DNA of 64,000 bases from Pseudoips prasinana (GCA_951640165.1 OX621260.1:12418001-12482000), one strand, 5' to 3'. Shown: positions 41,021 through 52,327, counted from the first letter of the stretch. Made by a program: numbers and translations. The notes: generated by a model from the letters alone, not told the origin.

Positions 41021-41450
41021 AATATCCTGGGACATTATTTACACACGGCCATCTGATCCCAACAAACCTTGTACTATGGAAACCAGATAAGTGATATACT
41101 ACATATACTATTTTTTTCCTTTCATAAATACATATTAATATAGAGAATAACACCCAGACTCAGGACAAAGAGACATGTTCATGCACACAAATATTTGTCC
41201 TGGGTGGGAATCAAAACCACGACCTCCGGCGTGAAAAGCAAGCATTTGCCAACATCGCCAATTATTTGTCTTTAATGTTTAAGGACTTTGAGAATTTAAT
41301 CTTAACGGTCGAATATCGAACATGCTCTTGTTCGATATTCGACCGTTAAGGTTATTAACGGTCGAATATCGAACAAGAGCATGTTCGATATCCGACCGTT
41401 AAGATTAAATTCTCAGTCCTTAAACATTAAAGACAAATAATACGGGCCTG
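41021..41450 (-). mobile_element. SINE group A interrupted near its head by a palindrome
   Basis: 'aatatcctgggacattattt', 'ggaaaccagataagtgatat', 'ggtgggaatcaaaaccacga', 'gcaagcatttgccaacatcg'. The last piece, 'acgggcctg', lies beyond the inserted palindrome (41261-41441). Confidence 0.7.
41261..41441. mobile_element. Nested four-fold palindrome (foldback element)
   Basis: Outer arms 41261-41349 and 41355-41441 are reverse complements with one 2-base indel and one mismatch, around 5 bases. Each arm itself ends in a smaller palindrome: taacggtcgaatatcgaaca and its complement around a 5-6 base centre. The same 20-mer thus occurs four times in alternating sense. It appears to be inserted in a SINE. 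Confidence 0.9.
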
Positions 41451-42049
41451 TTTGCTTGCTTCTGTTTCTCTAGAATGCTTTAAATCGTAGTGCGTTTATA
41501 TCCAGCGAATATTAATTCGTCTGTACCCTACTTTATTAGCTGAATATACTGGCCTCTAGCTAGTTAGATTTGTGACCGATAATTATACAGCATTATCAAA
41601 AGTGCGTCCCGTATTCTGGTCGGTAGTTTTGTAGTTTCAATAGGTCGGTAGACTGTATTGTCAGTTAACACGGAGTCAAGTCTGTGATTGTTACTTAGCC
41701 AAAAAATATGCTGTGTAATATCTGGATGGAACAATTATTGTCTACTTTTTATGTACAACGTGTTACTATGTTCGTTATAACTATTTACTACAGTCTTGCA
41801 CGGGATTTTTTATACGATTCGCTGTCACTTATTTAAAAACATAAAACATAGACAACAATTATTTTATTTTATCAGATTTTTATATATTTTTTTTGCAAAG
41901 AAATGAGTGCGTCCTTAATTTTTAGAACTTTGTTATTAATTTTGAATTGTGAAATTCTGGTGTACGGCGTGATATTTTCCGCTTTTGACCCACTACTAAG
42001 CGGTAAAAAACTCCTTATTAAACTTTTCTATATGTCAACAGATTTTACC

Positions 42050-42400
42050 AGATAACTGATATATTACATATACTATTCTTCTTTTGTAAATATGAACTTG
42101 TATAGATAATTAGCAGTGCCCCGCGGTTTTTCCCGCGTTTAACTTTATAAATTATAGCCTATGTGTTATTCTGATGTATAAGCTGTATTATAGTAAACTT
42201 TCATTAAAATCCATTTAGTCGTTTTAACGTGAAAGAGTAACAAACATCCATCCATCCATACTTACAAACTTTCACGTTTATTATATTAGTAGGATTACAC
42301 CCAGACTCAAGAGAAACAGACAAGTTCATGCACACAAATATCTGTCCTCAGTGGGAATTGAACCCATGAACTCCGGCGTGAAAAGCAAGCATTTACCACG
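42050..42400 (-). mobile_element. SINE group A split by a Helitron
   Basis: Left part 'ccagataactgatatattac ... gtatagataa' to 42109. Right part from 42295 'ttacacccagactcaagaga' to 'aagcaagcatttaccacg'. Removing 42110-42294 restores gataattacaccc, as in the intact copy at 25601. Confidence 0.8.
42110..42294 (-). mobile_element. Lep1-like Helitron inserted in a SINE
   Basis: On the minus strand it starts TCCTACTAATATAATAAACG and ends ggggcactgCTAA, with A and T flanking on either side. 185 bp, no coding capacity. Confidence 0.8.
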
Positions 42401-42409
42401 GACCAGAAC

Positions 42410-43112
42410 CACGCAATTCGGTCGTCATTTGGTGCACAAATCTCTTAGCTTGTACAACTGGAGCGCACAAGACCTGTCGCTGGAGCTCCTATAATTTGTA
42501 TCGCATGTAAAAAGCAGCGGGTGCGGGTAAATAATGACATCCATATCGCGTTCGAGTTACAATCATGTTAGTTTCCTTTTGCAGAGCGATCGACATCCGG
42601 CCAGTAAACGGACCCGATAGGGCTGGCATGAGAAGAAAAATGGATGAAAATATGTTATTAATGAAGATTTTTATTTTTTATAGTTAATTTCAGGGCCGAC
42701 GGCAACGAATACGTCCACTTTTTCTTAACATATGGAGGGCGTTAATAAATATCCGGTACTTGGGTTATATCCCTATGTTTGTCTTCTCACTATGCTATGG
42801 CCCGACCATTTCTCAACCATAGCTACTCTTTAACGCTCTGTAGTCTATTACCCCGCACCACATAATTTTCTCTCACTTTCTGCAATATTTTAATGAAACT
42901 ACAGCCACGGTGTGTAATCAAGTTATAAATCGGATCATAGAGCCAGGAGCGAACCCTGCCATCGATCGGATCGAACGATCTCTCTTTAATTATATTGTTA
43001 TAGAGCCGGCCGGGAGGTCGTGAGGTTATACCAAATAGATTATCTCTTGATGAGTCCGGCTGCCGCTTGTGTAGAGTAGATATCTACGGAGGTCACAAAA
43101 ACCACAGTTATC
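42410..43112. other. Mixed-composition interval without recognised repeats
   Basis: Contains moderately G+C-rich stretches ('gagcgatcgacatccggcca' near 42586, 'gagccggccgggaggtcgtg' near 43003) between AT-rich ones. No exon could be placed. Confidence 0.3.
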
Positions 43113-43366
43113 TAGTTGGAAGTTTATCGTTTTATGAGGCTCTAGTCTCGTTATATCATTCTGTCTCCCGATTTGTTCTAGAGGGAAATGAAACTACGTT
43201 TTATCAGTTCCTCTTTGTTTCTTTGTGATTAAATTCATTGAGGAATGCAAAACAGCTGAAATGATTTTCCGGGATACGCCACTCACCGCTCAGTGTATTT
43301 TATTACGTATCACTGTTTATATTGGCTCACACGAGTTGCTGTGATGTGTAAGAGAGTGGGACCTCA
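43113..43366 (+). repeat. Dispersed ~255-bp repeat, copy 2
   Basis: Partner of 161-415: 'tttatgaggctctagtctcg', 'cattctgtctcccgatttgt', 'tctagagggaaatgaaacta', 'ccgctcagtgtattttatta'. Identity is moderate, so both copies are old. Confidence 0.5.
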
Positions 43367-43716
43367 ATTATCCCTAGAACATGATGTCACGCGCCAGAAA
43401 TAAGATTACAAAGATTTCTCATTATATGATGAGTAATCAGATATTTTAGTAGTATTATACTCAGGAGAAAGTTCTTGGCAAGAAATGACGATCTGACTAA
43501 CTTATACCATAACATATAATTCAGAAATCAAATAGTTATTTTGTTATGTTAAATTCAAAGGAACCGAGTGCTAAAATTAGAAAAAGTTAAATTAATGCAA
43601 ATCTTCATTAAAACACTTATATCTCGTTTGCTTTATACCAATTTTTTTATCTCCACACAGGTGTAAATTTATCATAAGTAAAGAAAATTGGAGACTGAGT
43701 GACACAATTTTGGTCC

Positions 43717-43768
43717 ATTGTTACGTCAGCACCACTGTCACACATGACACAATGACGTCAATATAAAA
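43717..43768 (+). promoter_or_regulatory. CRE pair followed by a TATA word
   Basis: TTACGTCA at about 43720 and a perfect TGACGTCA at 43753-43760, then ATATAAAA. This order suits a CREB/ATF-driven promoter on +, but no supported gene follows. Confidence 0.25.
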
Positions 43769-43879
43769 CAAATTAAACAGATGTGAGTAGAATGCGATCT
43801 TTTTCGGTGATTCGATTTTCTGCTTGATTACCGAGAACGCATTCAAATGCAACGTCCAAAAGCATCACCTCTATGGCCG

Positions 43880-44240
43880 CTTGTGAATAGTCCCCTTCAT
43901 ATCTCTTGTATCGAACTCTTTTACCCTCAGGTCATTATCGGATAGAGTGGATCACCATTCTGATTGCTTTTTGTAATTTAGAGCATTCACTGTTTGAATT
44001 ATTTTTGAGAATTTCTTATTGTAGTTGGCACGGCACGGTCAGTGATCGATATTTTTTCTTGAATGTCGGTTTGATTGTCTGCGCTCTAGTTTGGATGTAT
44101 TTAGTTCTTGTGGTTAGTTGTTTGGTTTGGATAGTAACGGGTGATTTTGTATTTTATTTGGATTTGAGATGTTATCGGTTGGGTTATTTGGAGTTGTTTT
44201 TTCAATTATCTAAGGTAATACATCTTGGGAGTCGCCCATA
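43880..44240 (+). other. G-over-C skewed T-rich stretch with a 111-codon open frame lacking an ATG
   Basis: 43891-44241 stays open on + but has no in-frame ATG near its start and encodes a T-biased hydrophobic string. From 44040 to 44220 G greatly exceeds C. I take it as composition, possibly an old element's strand bias, and not as a gene. Confidence 0.3.
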
Positions 44241-44349
44241 AAATGATCAAGTTAAAAATGTCTTATTAGAATCATGGCCCGCCCGAACTTGAAACTCTAT
44301 GGTAAGTTTTCTCAATTTTCTTTTTTATTATACAATAAATAATACATAT

Positions 44350-44740
44350 TTTGGGGTCATAAACACATTCAAATCCCAAATTAGGCAGAACCTATATTAG
44401 GACACCTAGACCACTTATAAACATACTCATATATTTTTCTAAATCCAAACATAAATACATTAATAACATCCAGAAACAGAACAAATATTTTATCCTGGGA
44501 GGGGATTGAACTCATGACCTCTGGCATGTGCCCTTACCACTAGGTACGATTCCCACCCGGAACAAATGTTTGTGTGATGGAAACGATTTATTTGTTCTGT
44601 GTCTAGGCGTAATTTGTGTATAATATGTAAATATGTATTTAGATAAGTATGTTTGTTTATCAGTTGCCTAGTTGTCATCTATCTTTGCTTGGTTCGGGAT
44701 CAGATGGCAGTGTATTAGTTGTCTCAAGATATTTATATTT
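44350..44740. mobile_element. Two group-B SINEs head to head
   Basis: 44350-44545 is a minus copy ('aaatcccaaattaggcagaa', 'gggattgaactcatgacctc'). 44546-44740 is a plus copy ('acgattcccacccggaacaa', 'gtttatcagttgcctagttg', 'agttgtctcaagatattta'). The heads meet. Confidence 0.65.
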
Positions 44741-45734
44741 ATTATAAATAAATACAAAGGACCAAGTTAAGTTTTCGAATGCGGCCGTAAATCATTCAGC
44801 CTGATTTGATTTGACTACATATAACAAGTTTACTTTAAGTGAGTGTCAAGCTGCTGTCAAGTTAATTTGCATAACAGCGACGTTCATTAAAAAAAAAGAG
44901 ATTAATACTGATTACATAAATGTCATACGACAACTTTTTATTATAAAACGCGTACATATTATTGTTACATGAACATACAAATAAATGAACATAGCAGTTA
45001 ACAAATAGTGTATGATTAATATCAGACACAAATAAAATGCGTTGCTAGAAAATTAATGTCTATAGCGATTATACATCTGTTCGTATGATTTGCGTAACGA
45101 TTCTAAGAAACTGCGTATAAAGATATTTTGAACAATGTCATGTGTGTTGGCATAGATTCTCGGCTTTTGATTGAGCTAAAATAAACATATTATTAAGAGC
45201 ATTGGATAGTTTAAATGTGGGCACAACATATTTTTCTTTTTGTACAATTATCGGTAACCTTTACTAAAAATGTAAACATGAAAAATTTGTGCAATAGATT
45301 TACACGACTTTTGATAAGTTAAGAATAAAAACAAACTATAGGATTAGCTACAATTCCTTATTTATAAGAAATATAAAATCATCGTAAGTTCTAGAAATCT
45401 ATTCCATCACTTTTCTATTAATTTCAGAAATGTGTTTTGTACATATTCTTCATATCCAATTCCTTTAATTTAATTTTCTAGCTTGACATAATGCCAAAAA
45501 ATTATGCCTACACCCATATTGTTCAAAATATCTTACTAAATAAGAAGATTCATAGCCAGTAGCACCAACCAAATCTTAATGATCGGTGAAGTTAATTAGT
45601 GGTCTATTTCTACGGTGTACTATGCCAATCGAATGCCAAATAATCGAATAAAAAGCAATTGTCTAAATACTAGAACGTTTATAATATCGAACTGATACCA
45701 TATTTTTATTTGTCCGTCAATTACATGATTGCAA

Positions 45735-45782
45735 AGTACCCCGCGACACAAGGATTAATTTAGTGCGGGCGTTATCGTTTTA
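45735..45782 (+). mobile_element. SINE group D 3' scrap
   Basis: 'aagtaccccgcgacacaagg' and 'agtgcgggcgttatcg' are the last 48 bases of group D. Confidence 0.5.
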
Positions 45783-45789
45783 TCAAAGA

Positions 45790-46780
45790 AAATAAATTTA
45801 ATAATAAAAATATCTTTATTTTGTGACTGAACCAAAAAGTATTGTAAATACACCCTATTTTATAAGCTGCCGGAATGTTTGAAAATACGGTCGTTTGATT
45901 ACCAAAGCTTTCAAAACACAACAGTTCACAACACCCACAAAAAACAATGTCACCGCAGAACTCACCGCAGCCTAATTTAACTTTGACAGTTCGTATACAA
46001 AATCATTGAACCACACCGCTCTCCTTTCTTTACACCAAATAATTTATTCAAAACAACATCATTTATAACGACGCCATATTAAAATTTCTCCAAATATACG
46101 TCACTGCGTAAAACGTAACACACGTGAAGACCATTACCCTCGTTTTCGGTAACCATAAACAAAATATTGTTTTTTTTTGTCACATACAAATAACGTAGTT
46201 CTAATGACATTTGGTGTTTTTTTAATGTGTAGTGCGTATAACCGACCGCACGTAAGGTAAGTATATACCAGCTGTTTTGCATAGCCGTGGTTACCAAATC
46301 GGTGGCACCTGCCTCAATTACTTGACACGCACGCGTCGAAACTGACCAATTTTGGTACTCCGAGTCAACGTCACATCAATAGAAACTTTTTTGAAAGAAA
46401 ATGGTTCTTATTACTGAAGGTTTAAGGTTCGCCAATGTTACTATATATGTGATGCTGATTTTACTATAGTCGTTAAGATATTTTTTTTTGTTTTAGATTG
46501 TGGAATGCAAAGAGTTGGTTGGCGTTTCTTATTTTAGATTAAAGATGTCTGATTATGTTGCGAGTGTGTAAATGTGGTAAGAAAAATTAGGTACGTTTTG
46601 ATTTCGGTTCAGAAATTTAAGTAAGTAAAACATATACAGCAAGTTAAATTGAATCAGCAAGAGAAACTTTACATGGATGAAATAAAAGTTATTAAAAATA
46701 AAATAACCCTGGTTTCTAAATGATGACGGGTGCTGAAAATGAAAATTACTTTTATAATATTTTACAATGTTATTTACTAT
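45790..46780. other. Repeat-poor interval
   Basis: No recognised repeat. Includes an E-box cacgtg near 46121 and a G+C-richer part at 46270-46370 ('gacacgcacgcgtcgaaact'). A short minus-strand frame there begins at TTG, not ATG, and matches no family. Possible regulatory DNA. Confidence 0.3.
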
Positions 46781-46784
46781 TTGA

Positions 46785-47135
46785 TCTATAAAGAATGCAT
46801 GTAAAATAAATGCAGTGAAAATGAGAGCTCTGAGAAGTATGTGTGCTGTGACTTTGAGAGACAGATGATGTAACAGAACGTTGTGGTGTGAAAGAGGATG
46901 TCGTCACTTAGAAAGGATGAATGAAAGAAGATTGACAAGAGAAGTATACCTGGCCTGTGTGAATGATACAACCGTAAGGAGATCGGAGATGTTCTCCAGA
47001 ACGGCCAAGTCAGAAGTACCATAAACCGGCGAGCATGTATGAAAAATATAATGAGGCAAAAGGTGTGGAAAGATTGTGACAAATGGAAATCCGTTGTCTC
47101 TGCCTACTCCTCTGGGAAACAGACGTAAGTTTATG
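46785..47135 (+). mobile_element. LINE fragment, C-terminal RT region, decayed
   Basis: A broken + frame reads VKMRALRSMCAVTLRDR, then HLERMNERRLTREVYLACVN and later TGEHV. This 'E-R-M-x-E-x-R-L-T' block is typical of lepidopteran non-LTR reverse transcriptase C-termini. Stops interrupt it. The end 'gtaagtttatgtatctat' is its 3' tail. Confidence 0.6.
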
Positions 47136-47207
47136 TATCTATAATCGATACTATGTTATTTAAGATATTTAATTACCTACCGTACGTACCTACCTTTTTT
47201 ATTTTTT

Positions 47208-47365
47208 TGATAAGGCAGGAGGAATGCCTACGCATGCCACCCGCAAAAAGTGTCTGCGGGTGGGTATGTCGGACTCGCACCTACTAAACCTAACCTGCCG
47301 TGGACTTCTTCTGGCGCCTGATAGGGGGAGCCCCGGGAACGCGGGTATGCTGCTCCGGTGCACCG
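47208..47365 (+). mobile_element. Family H copy 2
   Basis: 'gcatgccacccgcaaaaagt', 'gtctgcgggtgggtatgtcg', 'cctgccgtggacttcttctg', 'ggagccccgggaacgcgggt', ending gctccggtgc. Confidence 0.6.
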
Positions 47366-47790
47366 TACGTACCTACCTATTTAATTTACCCCAGTCTTGT
47401 CAACAACAAATATCTTTGCCTTTGTCTAAACGCCCTAGTTAATGCCATTAAAAAATATGATAAGATGACAGTCATTCTATGTAACAGATACTCGCTTAAA
47501 GTATAAAGATACCATTCCATACATTAACCTTTTCGAAGTACCACTTAAATATCTGTACTGTCCATTATTCAAATACATCTAACCGCCAAGAGGTACAATA
47601 ACTTTTATCTAAACGTATTGATTTACAATTAATGCCCCCCGGGCCTAGACTACCCGACCTCGTAAGTTTCATTTGACATTTAGCCCGAGTAACCTTTCCG
47701 ATATTTTCGGTCAACCTCACACCTACGGCCAAACTTATTATTCCAATTATATCTAAGTAGGTGGAATGTGAACTGATTATGTATTTAATA

Positions 47791-48110
47791 CTAGCTGTGC
47801 CCCGCGGTTTTACCCGCGTTAAATTTTATAAATCATCACAGCTCCTCCCCCGAATGTGATAGCGTGATAATATGTAGCCTATATGTTGACCCGACTTCGA
47901 AGTAATATTCATGCAAAATTTGAAGTAAATCCATGCAGTACTTTTTGAGTTTAGCGCGGACATACATACAGACAAACAGATAAACAGACAAAAAATCTTA
48001 AAACTATATTTTTTGCTCCGATGTCGATTGTTGATCACGCCCCAAGTATCCTTTTTAATAAATATTCATTGTACAGTTTTGACTTTCCTACGATTTTATT
48101 ATATGTAAGA
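47791..48110 (-). mobile_element. Helitron, 320 bp, both ends
   Basis: CTAGCTGTGCCCCGCGGTTT after A47790. Inside 'tgcaaaatttgaagtaaatc' and 'cgttgatc'-like words, 'gttttgactttcctacgatt'. Ends gtaAGA before T48111. Confidence 0.65.
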
Positions 48111-48142
48111 TAGTAGGTGTACATATATACATATTATTTTTG

Positions 48143-48337
48143 ACAACGCCTGCTCTAGGGAATCGAATCCCTGTGTTGCGGGGTACTTTACAAACATATA
48201 ATAGACGGACACAAATTACATCCAGACTCAGAAGAACTATTTATGGGGCACACAATTACCCAAAACGCGCGGGAATCGAGCCCGGGACACGACGCAGCGC
48301 TGCGACTGTCTTAGCCGTTGCGCCACACGTGCACGTG
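48143..48337 (-). mobile_element. SINE group D, complete minus copy
   Basis: 'agggaatcgaatccctgtgt', 'aacatataatagacggacac', 'agaactatttatggggcaca', head 'cgggaatcgagcccgggaca' and 'ttagccgttgcgccacacgt'. Confidence 0.7.
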
Positions 48338-48361
48338 CAATATATAATAATAGGGAATAGG

Positions 48362-48625
48362 CGCTCATAGCCAGATGCTCTCACCGATCCGTAAGTGATT
48401 GGCGAGGTTAAGCAACTAGGCTCGCGGTCAGTCCATAGATGGGGGACCGCCAAAGTGGTTTAATTTGTGAGCATCTCCGTGCTTCGGAGGGCACGTTAAG
48501 CTGTCAGTCCCGGTTGTAAATTAGGCAACAGTCGTTAAGCCATGTCAGAGGCCTACTAGGCGGCTTGAACAACTCTGATACCAGGGTAACCACTGCCCAT
48601 ACGATAAGTAAGTAAGTAAGTAAGG
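48362..48625 (+). mobile_element. 5S-rRNA-derived SINE, reference copy
   Basis: The head 'gattggcgaggttaagcaac' then 'ggctcgcggtcagtccatag' and 'atgggggaccgcc' matches the internal promoter part of animal 5S rRNA (box A GTTAAGCAAC, box C GGTCAGT..ATGGG.GACCGCC). The body has 'gtgcttcggagggcacgtta' and 'agctgtcagtcccggttgta', and the tail is (aagt)n at 48603-48622. About 260 bp. Confidence 0.75.
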
Positions 48626-48631
48626 GAATAG

Positions 48632-48787
48632 AAATACCTTCAGAGAATGGGCAGCAGCGTCTCCTTGTACTATAACCCTCAAACCCATATCCCTCCTAAT
48701 TATGGATACAACTCCATCGTGGAAATATTTTGGGGAGGCCTTTGTCCAGATGTGGACATCGTTTGGCTGCCACGATGATAATAATAT
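48632..48787 (+). mobile_element. Family K / LINE 3' end
   Basis: 'ccttcagagaatgggcagca', 'gcgtctccttgtactataac', 'tttggggaggcctttgtcca' and '(ata)n'. The SINE at 48788 begins directly after it. Confidence 0.5.
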
Positions 48788-49047
48788 AATATCCTGGGAC
48801 ATTATTCACACACGGCCATCTGATCCCAAAGTAATCAGAGCTTGTACTTTGCAAACTAGATAACACATACACCAGATGAAATATTACATTCTACTTTTAC
48901 TTTGTAAATACATACTTATATAGATAATTACCCCAGACTCAGGACAAACAGACATGTTCATGCACACAAATATATGTCCTGGGTGGGTATCAAACCCACG
49001 ACCTGCGGCGTGAAAGGCAGGCATTTACTTAACACGCCAACTGGCTA
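48788..49047 (-). mobile_element. SINE group A
   Basis: 'aatatcctgggacattattc', 'gtactttgcaaactagataa', 'gtgggtatcaaacccacgac', 'ctgcggcgtgaaaggcaggc', end 'ccaactggc'. Confidence 0.75.
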
Positions 49048-50189
49048 CGTAATGTACTTAACTTAGTTCGAAACATTATTTTGTTGCCACAATAGAATCA
49101 TTACTGTCTTTATATTTTATTGCAAGTAATTCAGTCTACACTTGCGTTTCCTGTGAGCTAGGATCACAATGAAAAAATGCGTAGAATGCACGTAGTAAAA
49201 AAAACGCTGAAGGCACACAATGCAAAAAATGCATACCTTCGCACGTACGTTAATGCTTGGCGGTTTCAATGAGAGCTATTATTTAACTCATTGTTTCTTT
49301 TACCAAATACCTAACTACTGGCATTTGGCTCAACAGTAGATATATCGTGGTAAGGGGAAGCGTGCTCGTGAATTCAAATCGCGAGTCGGGATATTGTGAT
49401 TTTCTTTTACAAAAAAATCTCATTATCATTATATAGTATTATTATATCTATATATATATGTATTTATTAATATATTCATGTATAATATGTTTATATTTAT
49501 TCATGTTTTTATACTTTTTCGTATGTAGCACACCTACTATTTTAAATAATTACAGCTCCTATCCAAAGGTTGTCTGGAAGAAATCGCTTGATGAGGTAAG
49601 ACCGCCCATTGTACTTGATTTTGTTATTAGTGTACTATGAATTATTCGTGTTTGAGTGTGTAGAATAAAGTGTGTTCTATGCTATTCAATTGTACTACTT
49701 GAGTATTTGTAGTATATAGTAGAGCATAGTTGCTAAAAGTATCTGGCTCTGAGCGCGTCATCATTGATATTGTAGTAAATATAATAAGGTCGTATATTAT
49801 CAGTGTTGTACAAGCCAGGCAGCCCACAACCGCGCCCACATGGCTAAACTAGATCTTCAATAGCTGGCCACTTTTTGCGCTGAGGAATGTTAGAATAATC
49901 TGTGTCTTTATCAGCGTTATGTCCTTAAAAGGACCGTGAAATTAGTTTTATTATTAGATCGTGGGTTTGTTAACAATATATTTATGTTGGGTTTAGAATT
50001 AAGTGACGCGAGGTTTATTTTTGAACTATTTAAGTTAATAGCGTTAGTATTAGTGTCGCTTATTACCTTTTGGTTATAAAAGTACGTTGACAGATTTACT
50101 GTGACCCTGTCCTTTGAATAACGACTTCGTTATGAATAAATGCATTAATATTAAAATTTGTTTATCTTCTTTTACATTTTTTTTTTATT

Positions 50190-50340
50190 TAAAGGGGAAA
50201 TGCCTGCGCATTCCACCCGCAAAAAGGGTCTTCGGGTGGGTATGTCGGACTCGCACCGACTAAACTTAACCTGCCGTGGACTTCTCTTGGCGCCTGATCG
50301 AAGGAGCCCCGGGAACGTGGATATGCCGCTCCAGTGCTAC
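50190..50340 (+). mobile_element. Family H copy 3
   Basis: 'gcgcattccacccgcaaaaa', 'gtatgtcggactcgcaccga', 'cctgccgtggacttctcttg', 'gccccgggaacgtggatatg'. The frame across it is repeat-derived. Confidence 0.6.
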
Positions 50341-50569
50341 ATTACTTGGCCTAGAAGGTTTTCACGGCTTCAACAGACAATAGAGAAGGTACAGCGCTCA
50401 AACCGTATAGTAATAAAACAAAATAACCAACCCAAATTATAGATACTTTCAGTTACAGTTCTAGGAATTTTCGTAAAGACCTTTCATCGCATGTTACTCA
50501 CTGGCTATGCAGCTTACTATAGGTTAAAGGATTTTTGAAATGAATTAAGTTATTTTTAAATGAATCCAT

Positions 50570-50800
50570 TCATCATCATGACCGCCGCATGAGCTTCACT
50601 GCTGCACAAAGCCCTCCCCAAAATATTTACACAATGGAGATGAGTCCATAATTTGGAGGCATATGCTATAATCACTACGCTTGACAAACGGGTTGGCGAT
50701 CGCATTCAAAGAACACGAGAGACGCTGCTGCTCGTTATCTGGCACATGATCTCACGGGACCACTTCTTAGCGCCTCCACGGGATGAAATGTGCTGTCAGC
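50570..50800 (-). mobile_element. Family K repeat, degraded
   Basis: 'tcatcatcatgaccgccgca', 'gctgcacaaagccctcccca', 'cgcttgacaaacgggttggc', 'gagacgctgctgctcgttat'. Confidence 0.45.
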
Positions 50801-50862
50801 CACAAAGCAAATCCATTCAGCAATCCGTTACAAAGAAACAAATATACAAATAAAAACACGAC

Positions 50863-51063
50863 GGCACGTGTGGCGCAGCGGCTAAGACAGTCGCCTCGTC
50901 ACTTCGTGTCACGGATTCAAATCTCCTGCCAGGCAGCTATATGTGTGACCCATAAATAGTTGGTCTGAGTCTGGATGTAATTTTATGTCAGTCCATTATA
51001 TGTTTGTAAAGAATCCCGCGACACAGGGATAAGATTCCCTAGTGCGCGCATTGTCTTTAAAAA
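50863..51063 (+). mobile_element. SINE group D, complete
   Basis: Head 'gcacgtgtggcgcagcggct', 'aagacagtcgcctcgtcact', box-B-like 'ggattcaaatctcc', body 'gtgacccataaatagttggt', end 'gcgcgcattgtcttt'. Confidence 0.75.
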
Positions 51064-51064
51064 A

Positions 51065-52060
51065 ATCACATTATTAGTTTATATAACTTTACCTTGATTA
51101 TAATTATAGTTTTAGTTAGTACGTATGATTTTAACTTAGTTTTCTAAAAACTTAAACAAATAACAGCCATATTATTTGATTTCTTTCATAAAACATTCAA
51201 AACACCGTTAGCATAAAGATATCTTTGTCACATTGACTTTTAATTGCTTAAAATATTCATCATAATCAATTAGTCTTAATAAAGACAAAATAACAATGTT
51301 TAATAGCCTTAATAATTATGTCATTAATGTCCTAACAAAAGTAACGTTAAAAAGAAAAGGCGTAGGTTTCTTGAATTAATAATATTATTTTATTATTCAT
51401 ATCGACAAATTAGATGAGAATTCTCTATTCGACGGATTACTCAAAATTATAAGAAAGATTAATGGCATTAACATATTCATATGACTAAATATATGTTAAT
51501 GATTTATTTACTTAACTAAATGAGTGAATATTGTCTTAATAAAATTATAGGAAATCAGCAGTTTATTTCTTAATAAAATTAAAGAAAATCAGCAGATCAT
51601 TTCAATCAGCAAACTGTGTCAATGGTTCTCCTAATGTAACTAACGCACCCTGTACTAAATAGACGTCGTTGAAGCTCATCAGTAGTAACTTTAATGAACC
51701 TTAATATCTTTAGGATAAAATACTATTTATTATGACGTGTTGCTACCAAGATGCTGTATATAATACAATAACGTTATTCATGATTATAATAAAATTAATG
51801 CCAATAATGTGCAAATTAACGAGTTAGAAAATGGGTATAAAATCAAATGATACACGTAGGATCGATGTCAATAATATATCATCTTCTCGGACGTACAGTT
51901 GAGTACATAAGTAGTATGTCGACGTTCAAATAAAAGGCTTTAAGAGTGGTAAGGCACAGCGTTGATTCGCTCTAAGAGCAGCCCGACTGCGGAAGTACCT
52001 CCACCTTACTAAAGACATTCCTTAATAATAACAATAATAACTAAATCTTGTGTTTCTGCG
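51065..52060. other. No gene seen
   Basis: Very AT-rich. A short direct repeat (tcttaataaaatta..gaaatcagcag, twice near 51535-51595) is the only structure noted. Confidence 0.35.
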
Positions 52061-52119
52061 TGTGAATAAGGTCGCCAGAGCTCATTGGGGTGGGGACAGG
52101 GTGAGCAACACTGGTTTGC

Positions 52120-52240
52120 TGACTCTTTTAAATGCTGGCATCGCACCCGCGACTCCTCTGGTGTTGCAAGTGTACATGGGCGGCGGTGATCACTTACCAT
52201 TAGGTGACCCACTTGCTCGTTTGTCGTCCTCTTATATAAA
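52120..52240 (-). repeat. Family G copy, minus
   Basis: 'gcgactcctctggtgttgca', 'agtgtacatgggcggcggtg', 'atcacttaccattaggtgac', 'ccacttgctcgtttgtcgtc'. Confidence 0.55.
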
Positions 52241-52327
52241 AAGGAGGTAGCAGCATCGAACATTTATAACTTATTTAATAAGCGTTGACCAATGATTCCT
52301 TCTATTTTAGTTCTTTACAAATATAAC

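Noticed and set aside
43906..44241. 111-codon hydrophobic open frame on +
   Set aside because: No ATG at its start (opens on TTG), T/G-rich composition explains the openness, no family likeness.
46079..46297. 72-codon minus-strand frame
   Set aside because: Begins at TTG. No recognisable domain and no convincing splice sites.
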